From: Agromyces humatus
Lineage (GTDB): Bacteria > Actinomycetota > Actinomycetes > Actinomycetales > Microbacteriaceae
Direction of reading: 5' to 3'
NCBI RefSeq assembly: GCF_021228295.1
Contig: NZ_JAJQPD010000002.1
Location: 248,001 to 312,000 of the forward strand
Length of the DNA: 64,000 nucleotides
In this document: piece after piece, positions 58,810-64,000 of the stretch
How the letters are laid out: each line of letters starts with the position of its first letter
Numbering within the stretch: position 1 is the stretch's first letter
Position numbers and translations under genes: made by a program
The notes under the pieces: model-generated
Databases searched by the model: none
What the model saw: the letters and a program-made list of their open reading frames with translations, nothing else
What the model was told of the DNA's origin: nothing

Positions 58810-61503
58810 TCAGTGCGCGGCGTCCTCCCAGTTCGCACCGCGCCCGATCTCGACATCGAGGGGTACGAGGAGGTCGGCCGCGCTCGCCATGCGGTCGCGC
58901 ACGATCGCCTCGAGCGACTCGGACTCACCGTGGGCGACCTCGAAGATGAGCTCGTCGTGCACGGTGAGCAGCATTCGGCTGCCGAGCCCCTGCGCGGCGA
59001 TTTCGGATTCGACCCCGACCATCGCGATCTTCATGACATCTGCGGCCGAGCCTTGGATGGGCGAGTTCAACGCGGCCCGTTCGGCGTTCTCGCGAAGCAC
59101 GCGATTGGGGCTGTTCAGATCGGGGAACGGACGTCGACGGCCGAAGATGGTCTCGGTGTAGCCGTCGACCTTCGCCTGTTCGACGACGCCGCGCAGGTAG
59201 TCGCGAACGGCACCGAACCGCTCGAAGTACTCGCGCATGAGCTGCTGCGCCTCGGCACGCTCGATGCGCAGCTGCTTCGAGAGCCCGAATGCGCTGAGGC
59301 CGTAGGCGAGGCCATAGGACATCGCCTTGACCTTCGTGCGCATGAGCGGCGTGACGTCGGCCGGGTCGACCGAGAACACCCGCGCTCCGACGAAGCGGTG
59401 CAGGTCTTCACCCGCATTGAACGCCTCGATGAGCCCCGGGTCGCCGGAGAGGTGCGCCATGATGCGCATCTCGATCTGCGAGTAGTCGGCGGTCAGCAAC
59501 TCGACGAACTCGGGACCATGCCGGAACGCCTTGCGGATGCGCCGACCCTCGGCCGTGCGGATCGGGATGTTCTGCAGATTCGGATCGTTGGACGACATGC
59601 GACCGGTCGCGGCGCCGACCTGTCCATAGGTCGTGTGGATGCGTCCGTCGGAACCGATCGCCTTGTCGAGCGACTCGACGATCTGGCGGAGCTTCGTCGC
59701 GTCGCGGTGTTCGAGCAGATAGCCGAGGAAGGGGTGCGGGTTGGAATCCTGCAGGTCGGCCAGCGCACTCGCATCGGTCGTATAGCCCGTCTTCGTGGCA
59801 CGGGTCTTCGGCATGCCGAGCTGGTCGAACAACACTTCCTGCAGCTGCTTCGGCGAACCGAGGTTGACCTCGCGTCCGATCTCGGCGTACGCCAGCTGCG
59901 CCAACCCGGCGGCTCGGTCGCCGAGCTCGGACGAGAGCGCCGAGAGCTCGGGGTGGTCGACCGTGACGCCGCGCAGCTCCATGGCGGCGAGCACCGGGAG
60001 CAACGGCATCTCGACCTCGGCGAGGAGCCGACGCGAGTTCTCGGACAGCGCCCGCAGCACGACGGGCGCAAGGCGCACCGAGTACCAGGCGTATTCGGGT
60101 GCGCCGGCGTCGCTGCCCTCTTCGGGGACGAGCAGCGACGGGTCGCTCTCGGGAACGGTCTCGCCGAGGTGGAATGAGACGAGGTCGGCGAGCGACTTCT
60201 CTTGCAGCGCCGGGCGCACGAGCCATCCGGCCACGAGTGGGTCGAGCACGAGACCGGCGAACGCCAGGCCAGACCTCGTCAGCGCCTTCAGTTGCCCCTT
60301 GGCGTCGGAGACGATCTTCGGGGCGTCGCTGGCGAGCCATGCCTCGAAGGGTGCGTATTCGGGTCGACCCGCCTGCCACGGAACCCGCACCGACTCGTCG
60401 GCCGTCGCGATTCCCGCCCCGATCACCTGACCGTCGAGCACGTCGAGGCTGAGGCCCAGACCGGCGGGCTCGGCCGCGGCGGCGCGTTCGAGCCAGCCCC
60501 CCAGCTCATCGCCGACCAACGCACGCGAAACCGGTGCATCGGGAACGGGCACGACCTCGGTCGCGACGGTTTCGACCGGCGCGGCTGCGGTCACGCCGTT
60601 GCCGTTGGATTCACCCGCGGCGAGCTTGGTCAGACGCTCGAGGAGCGTGCGGAACTCGAGCCGTTCGAAAAGCGGACGGACCGACTCGACGTCGACCGGC
60701 TTCGCGGCGAGGTCGGCGATCACGACATCGATCGGCACGTCTGGCACGAGACGGTTGAGCCGTCGGTTGCGCTCGGCGTTCTCGCGCTGGTCGCGCAGGT
60801 TCTGGCCGGCGACGCCCTTGATCTCGTCCGCGTGGGCGAGGACGCCCTCGAGATCGCCGTAGAGGCCGAGCCACTTGACCGCGGTCTTCTCACCGACCTT
60901 CGTGATGCCGGGAAGGTTGTCGCTGGCCTCGCCGACGAGGGCGGCAACGTCGGGATACTGCTCGGGGCGGATGCCGTAGCGCTCGATGACGGCAGCCGTG
61001 TCGTAGCGCTTGAGCTGCGAGACGCCCTGGGTGTTCGGGTACAACAGGGTCACGTCGTCATTGACGAGCTGGATGGTGTCGCGGTCGCCCGAGACGAGGA
61101 GCACCCGATACCCCTCATCGACGCCCCTCGCGGCGAGGGTCGCGAGGATGTCGTCGGCCTCGAAGTCCTCTTTCTCGATCGTGCGAATGCCCATGGCCTG
61201 CAGCGCATCCTGGAGAAGCGGGACCTGCCCCTTGAACTCGGCCGGAGTCTCGCCTCGATTGCCCTTGTACTCGGCGTACTCGCGCGTGCGGAAGGACTGG
61301 CGCGACATGTCGAATGCGACCGCGAGGTGCGTCGGCTTCTCGTTGGCGAGCAGCAGCAGCAGCATCGAGAGGAACCCGTGGATCGCGTTCGTGTGCTGCC
61401 CGTCGCGCGTCGAGAAGCTGTCGACGGGGAGGGCGTAGAAGGCGCGAAAGGCCAGTGAATGGCCGTCGATCACGAGGAGGGTTGGCTTATCTGCGTCCGA
61501 CAC
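58810..61503 (-). CDS. polA: DNA polymerase I
   Basis: Repair and Okazaki-fragment polymerase. The 897-residue protein has an N-terminal 5'-3' exonuclease (LLVIDGHSLAFRAFYALP; DDILATLAARG; a helix-hairpin-helix region NLPGITKVGEKTAVKWL), a middle domain in which I see no intact DEDD proofreading motif, as is usual in actinobacteria, and a C-terminal polymerase domain with motif A DYSQIEMRIMAHLSGD near 672, the O-helix region RTKVKAMSYGLAYGLSAFG, and motif C HDELIFEV near 848. GTG start six bases after TAGTCT, with a PafBC-type element, so it is probably damage-inducible and leaderless. Confidence 0.98.
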   Translation of the reverse strand: MSDADKPTLLVIDGHSLAFRAFYALPVDSFSTRDGQHTNAIHGFLSMLLLLLANEKPTHLAVAFDMSRQSFRTREYAEYKGNRGETPAEFKGQVPLLQDALQAMGIRTIEKEDFEADDILATLAARGVDEGYRVLLVSGDRDTIQLVNDDVTLLYPNTQGVSQLKRYDTAAVIERYGIRPEQYPDVAALVGEASDNLPGITKVGEKTAVKWLGLYGDLEGVLAHADEIKGVAGQNLRDQRENAERNRRLNRLVPDVPIDVVIADLAAKPVDVESVRPLFERLEFRTLLERLTKLAAGESNGNGVTAAAPVETVATEVVPVPDAPVSRALVGDELGGWLERAAAAEPAGLGLSLDVLDGQVIGAGIATADESVRVPWQAGRPEYAPFEAWLASDAPKIVSDAKGQLKALTRSGLAFAGLVLDPLVAGWLVRPALQEKSLADLVSFHLGETVPESDPSLLVPEEGSDAGAPEYAWYSVRLAPVVLRALSENSRRLLAEVEMPLLPVLAAMELRGVTVDHPELSALSSELGDRAAGLAQLAYAEIGREVNLGSPKQLQEVLFDQLGMPKTRATKTGYTTDASALADLQDSNPHPFLGYLLEHRDATKLRQIVESLDKAIGSDGRIHTTYGQVGAATGRMSSNDPNLQNIPIRTAEGRRIRKAFRHGPEFVELLTADYSQIEMRIMAHLSGDPGLIEAFNAGEDLHRFVGARVFSVDPADVTPLMRTKVKAMSYGLAYGLSAFGLSKQLRIERAEAQQLMREYFERFGAVRDYLRGVVEQAKVDGYTETIFGRRRPFPDLNSPNRVLRENAERAALNSPIQGSAADVMKIAMVGVESEIAAQGLGSRMLLTVHDELIFEVAHGESESLEAIVRDRMASAADLLVPLDVEIGRGANWEDAAH

Positions 61504-61509
61504 CCGACA

Positions 61510-61531
61510 AGACTACAAGCGGCCGCCGACA
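61510..61531 (-). promoter_or_regulatory. PafBC (RecA-NDp)-type DNA-damage promoter of polA
   Basis: Minus strand: TGTCGGCG (61531-61524), 8 bases, TAGTCT (61515-61510), 6 bases, GTG. The leader length is zero if transcription starts at the usual distance. Confidence 0.75.
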
Positions 61532-61590
61532 CTCCTCGACGCCCGGGGACGACCGAGTCGGCGACGCGTACGCCGGGGTGTGCGAACGAC

Positions 61591-61624
61591 GGATGCCGCG
61601 ACGAGAGGTCTCGTCGCGGCATCC
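61591..61624. terminator. Hairpin terminator between pdtaR and polA
   Basis: A perfect 16-bp inverted repeat (GGATGCCGCGACGAGA and complement) around GG, about 45 nt past the pdtaR stop codon on the minus strand. No T-tract. It separates pdtaR from the polA promoter. Confidence 0.8.
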
Positions 61625-61668
61625 GAATTCATCGCCGGTGTGTCGACCCGCGCGAGCGGGCCGATCGG

Positions 61669-62274
61669 TCACTTCTTCTGAGCGAGCTGCTCGATGATCG
61701 CCTGCGAGACGTCTTTCATGGTGAGGCGGCGGTCCATCGAGGCCTTCTGGATCCAGCGGAACGCCTCGGGCTCGGACAGGCCCATCTTCTCGTTGAGCAG
61801 CCCCTTGGCCCGGTCGACGAGCTTGCGCGTCTCGAAGCGCTCGACGAGATCGCCGACCTCGGCCTCGAGGGCGATGATCTGCGCGTAGCGCGCGAGGGCG
61901 ATCTCGATCGCGGGGAGCAGGTCGTTGGGCGTGAACGGCTTCACGACGTACGCCAGCGCGCCGGCCTCGGTCGCCCGCTCGACGAGCTCCTTCTGGCTGA
62001 ACGCCGTGAGCAGTACGACGGGGGCGATGTGGCCCTTCGAGAGTCGCTCGGCCGCGGAGATGCCGTCGAGCTGGGGCATCTTGACGTCCATGATGACGAG
62101 GTCGGGCCGAAGCTCGGTTGCGAGCGCGACCGCGGTCTCGCCGTCACCTGCTTCGCCGACGACCTCGAAGCCGTTGTCGCGCAGGATCTCGACGATGTCG
62201 AGGCGGATGAGCGACTCATCTTCGGCCACGACGACGCGGCGCGGTGCCGGCTGGGTAGATTCGGTGTCTGTCAC
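61669..62274 (-). CDS. pdtaR: ANTAR-domain response regulator, PdtaR-like
   Basis: A two-domain regulator like mycobacterial Rv1626. The receiver domain (about 13-130) has the acidic pair Glu18/Asp19, the phospho-acceptor Asp63 in IMDVKMP and Lys112 in VVKPF. The C-terminal ANTAR domain (LVDRAKGLLNEKMGLSEPEAFRWIQKASMDRRLTMKDVSQAII) binds paired hairpins in RNA and acts as an antiterminator in known members. The GTG at 62274 follows TAGGCT by seven bases. No histidine kinase (PdtaS) gene is nearby. It is divergent from the tRNA-Leu gene. Confidence 0.95.
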   Translation of the reverse strand: MTDTESTQPAPRRVVVAEDESLIRLDIVEILRDNGFEVVGEAGDGETAVALATELRPDLVIMDVKMPQLDGISAAERLSKGHIAPVVLLTAFSQKELVERATEAGALAYVVKPFTPNDLLPAIEIALARYAQIIALEAEVGDLVERFETRKLVDRAKGLLNEKMGLSEPEAFRWIQKASMDRRLTMKDVSQAIIEQLAQKK

Positions 62275-62296
62275 GGGTGAAAGCCTACGGTATTCT
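62268..62296 (+). promoter_or_regulatory. Promoter of the tRNA-Leu gene
   Basis: -35 CTGTCA (62268-62273), 17-base spacer and -10 TATTCT (62291-62296), placing the start about 8 nt before the mature tRNA. The -35 overlaps the pdtaR start codon on the other strand. Confidence 0.65.
62282..62287 (-). promoter_or_regulatory. Predicted -10 box of pdtaR, leaderless geometry
   Basis: TAGGCT on the minus strand, seven bases, then the pdtaR GTG. It lies inside the spacer of the tRNA-Leu promoter on the opposite strand, so the two promoters may compete. Confidence 0.5.
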
Positions 62297-62310
62297 GGGC
62301 GAGGCCTCTG

Positions 62311-62393
62311 GCCGGTGTGGCGGAATGGCAGACGCGGAGCACTCAAAATGCTTTGCCCGAAAGGGCGTGTGGGTTCGACCCCCACCACCGGCA
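62311..62393 (+). tRNA. tRNA-Leu, anticodon CAA
   Basis: An 83-nt class II tRNA. The acceptor stem GCCGGTG pairs with CACCGGC, followed by discriminator A; the anticodon loop CTCAAAA gives CAA (reads TTG), closed by GAGCA/TGCTT; a long variable arm (GCCCGAAAGGGC) follows; the T arm is GTGGG-TTCGACC-CCCAC. The 3' CCA is not encoded. It serves the rare leucine codon TTG. Confidence 0.97.
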
Positions 62394-62403
62394 CCGGTGT
62401 TCG

Positions 62404-63312
62404 CTATGCGCCCCGCGTGGGCGGGTGGTGCACGCCCCGGTGGATCTCGTACAGACGGGCGTGCCCGGGCTCGCTCGGGTCGTCGACGATCGGCTGATCG
62501 GCCATGAACAGCCGGATGATGTGGGCGAGCTCCCCCGAGTGACTGAAGTTGATCGCGTGCGCGGCGCCCTCGATCCTGACGACGAGCACGTGCGTGTCGG
62601 TCTGGCTCGCGACCTCCTGCACGCGTGACGGCCCGGGCATCAGCGGGTCCCGGTCGCCCAGCACGACGAGGGTCGGGATCTGCAGCCCGAGCAGTCGCTC
62701 GAGTGCGGGGTACTGCGTGAGCGCGCGGAACATGCGGACCGTGCTCGAGACACCGAATCGCAGGTAGTCGGGGGTCACCACGCCCATCAGCCGCGGCGGT
62801 TCGCGCGTGCCGTCGCGACTGATCTGCGCCATCGCGCGTCGGAGCGGCTGGTTGTAGATGCCGCCCGCCGGTGAGACGAGGACGGCGCGGTCGATGCGGT
62901 CGGGATGGTGGTACGCGAACTCCGTGATGACGGGACATCCCATCGAGTTGCCGACGAGGGTGGCCCGCTCGACCCCCCGGTCGTCGAGGAACCTCGCGGC
63001 CGCGTGCGCGAGGTCGGGAACGTCGAGCGCATCGGCGACCTTGCCGCTGCGCCCGAAGCCCGGCAAGTCGGGAACCAGCGTGTGGAAGTCGTCGGCCAGC
63101 CGCGCTGCCGTCGGCAGCAGGTACCTGCCCGAGAGCCCGAATCCGTGGACGTGCATCATCGCCGGAGCGTCAGGCGGTTCGGGCGATTCGCGATAGAAGA
63201 CGTCGACGCCGTCGATCTCGGTCCATCGCTCGGCCAGGCTCGAGGCGGGTCGTCGGGGAGTGCGTCGCCCACGGCGTCGTGATGCACCCGACGTGCTCGG
63301 CTTCGTCGACAT
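62404..63312 (-). CDS. Alpha/beta hydrolase
   Basis: A 302-residue alpha/beta-hydrolase fold protein. A very basic N-terminal tail (RRRGRRTPRRPASS) precedes the fold. The oxyanion segment is HVHGFGLSGRYLLP, the nucleophile Ser123 lies in LVGNSMGCPV, and the acid and histidine of the triad are in LGDRDPLMPG and EGAAHAINFSH. The last shows similarity to C-C bond hydrolases and haloperoxidase-like enzymes, but no substrate can be named. I chose the ATG at 63312 because GGAGG lies six bases upstream; an ATG at 63318 touches that site. No signal peptide is evident despite the basic start. Confidence 0.9.
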   Translation of the reverse strand: MSTKPSTSGASRRRGRRTPRRPASSLAERWTEIDGVDVFYRESPEPPDAPAMMHVHGFGLSGRYLLPTAARLADDFHTLVPDLPGFGRSGKVADALDVPDLAHAAARFLDDRGVERATLVGNSMGCPVITEFAYHHPDRIDRAVLVSPAGGIYNQPLRRAMAQISRDGTREPPRLMGVVTPDYLRFGVSSTVRMFRALTQYPALERLLGLQIPTLVVLGDRDPLMPGPSRVQEVASQTDTHVLVVRIEGAAHAINFSHSGELAHIIRLFMADQPIVDDPSEPGHARLYEIHRGVHHPPTRGA

Positions 63313-63443
63313 CGTCATCCTCCGATCCGCGTCCGACGCCGGAGCGTCGACGGCTCGCAGTCACATGCTCCTCCGAATCGCGCCCGTTCGCCATCCCGTC
63401 GACGCGTTCGGGCCGAACGACGGATGCCGCACGCCGGACACGC

Positions 63444-63478
63444 CGAAGGGAGCCGGCCCGCCGGGCCGACTCCCTTCG
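63444..63478 (-). terminator. Hairpin terminator of pyk
   Basis: 16-nt arms (63444-63459 and 63463-63478) with one mismatch and a 3-nt loop, starting 9 nt past the pyk stop codon. Confidence 0.85.
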
Positions 63479-63487
63479 AAGCGTGAG

Positions 63488-64000
63488 CTAGAGCACCTCG
63501 CCCACGACGTGCACGCGCACGTCGTTGGTGGTGCCGGGGATGCCGGGAGGGGAACCCGAGATGATGACGACCTTCTCGCCCTTCACGGCCTTTCCGGTCT
63601 TGGCGAGCACATCGTCGACCTGGCCGACCATCTGGTCGGTGTGCGTCACGCGCTCGACGATGAAGGACTCGACGCCCCAGTTCAGCGCCATGCGGCGGCG
63701 GATGGCCGGGTCGGGCGTGAAGGCGAGGATCGGGATGACCGAGCGGATGCGGGACATCCGTCGAACCGTCTCGCCGGTCTCGGTGAAGACGCACAGGTAC
63801 TTCGCCTCGACGAAGTCGGCCACCTCGACGGCGGCCAGCGTGATCGCGCCCGCCTGCGTGCGCGGCTTCGTGCCGAGCGGCAGGATGCGGTCGAGCCCGT
63901 GCTGCTCGGTCGACTCGACGATGCGCGCCATGGTCTCGACGGTGACGACGGGGTACTCCCCCACGCTCGTCTCACCCGAGAGCATGACCGCGTCAGCGCC
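63488..64000 (-). CDS. pyk: Pyruvate kinase, 5' part cut by window
   Basis: Converts phosphoenolpyruvate to pyruvate with ATP formation. Only the last 170 or so codons are visible. They contain the barrel-end segment AVMLSGETSVGEYPVVTVETMARI, including the conserved SGET, and the C-terminal allosteric domain with KYLCVFTETGETVRRMSRIRSVIPILAFTP and VVIISGSPPGIPGTTNDVRVHVV. The frame is open to the window edge. A hairpin follows the stop codon; the next gene is the alpha/beta hydrolase, 175 nt further on. Confidence 0.97.
   Translation of the reverse strand, partial: GADAVMLSGETSVGEYPVVTVETMARIVESTEQHGLDRILPLGTKPRTQAGAITLAAVEVADFVEAKYLCVFTETGETVRRMSRIRSVIPILAFTPDPAIRRRMALNWGVESFIVERVTHTDQMVGQVDDVLAKTGKAVKGEKVVIISGSPPGIPGTTNDVRVHVVGEVL

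Noticed and set aside
62275-62394. A longer pdtaR reading frame starting within the tRNA-Leu gene
   Set aside because: The extension is antisense to a complete tRNA; the GTG at 62274 gives the family start and has a -10 box in place.

Overview
The window is high-GC chromosomal DNA with the gene content and order of an actinobacterium, most probably a member of the Microbacteriaceae (Agromyces/Leifsonia/Microbacterium type; family-level inference from gene order and protein sequence, not a database match). Markers are RbpA, WhiA, OpcA beside G6PDH, the ileS T-box leader, PafBC-type damage promoters and frequent GTG starts. I see no insertion sequence, prophage, CRISPR array, origin or plasmid function; this is a housekeeping segment with one transporter island. 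Almost every gene is intact; only proA (left edge) and pyk (right edge) are cut by the window.

Layout. 1-4.2 kb (minus): proA, proB, obgE, rpmA, rplU, i.e. ribosomal proteins L21/L27, the ribosome-assembly GTPase and the proline pathway. 4.2-8.1 kb: DUF4031 gene, RNase E/G, VKOR-like redox membrane protein. 8.2-14.0 kb (minus): ileS-folC-DUF4233-ndk, a tightly overlapping operon headed by a translational T-box. 14.0-19.7 kb: a GntR/YtrA-type repressor divergent from a four-gene peptide/nickel-type ABC importer. 19.8-26.1 kb: valS, a GNAT acetyltransferase, a small unknown gene, a methyltransferase and an M3 peptidase. 26.2-30.3 kb (minus): sufB-sufD-Rieske ferredoxin-sufC plus sufT for iron-sulfur assembly. 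30.5-32.4 kb: ctaA and ctaB for heme A. 32.8-40.9 kb (plus): tkt-tal-pgi-zwf-opcA-pgl, the pentose phosphate operon. 41.0-47.5 kb (minus): rbpA, secG, tpiA-pgk-gap, superoxide dismutase, whiA, rapZ. 47.5-55.1 kb (minus): uvrC, uvrA, uvrB, coaE. 55.4-64 kb: rpsA, a DUF885 peptidase, polA, the ANTAR regulator pdtaR, tRNA-Leu(CAA), an alpha/beta hydrolase and pyk.

The most informative signals are regulatory. Four genes (uvrA, uvrB, polA and the DUF885 peptidase) share a TGTCGGYG-N8-TANNNT promoter with exactly the geometry of the RecA-NDp/PafBC DNA-damage promoter, and a perfect LexA box lies between uvrB and uvrA. Twelve genes have a TANNNT hexamer placed 6-7 nt before the start codon, which predicts leaderless mRNAs. 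The ileS T-box probably controls folate and nucleotide genes through a chain of overlapping stop/start codons. A 5-bp-arm operator sits inside the gntR promoter spacer. The carbon genes (tkt to pgl, tpiA-pgk-gap, pyk) cover most of the pentose phosphate and lower glycolytic steps. I found no wholly new multi-gene system; the best candidate for new biology is the DUF885 peptidase as an apparent member of the PafBC damage regulon.
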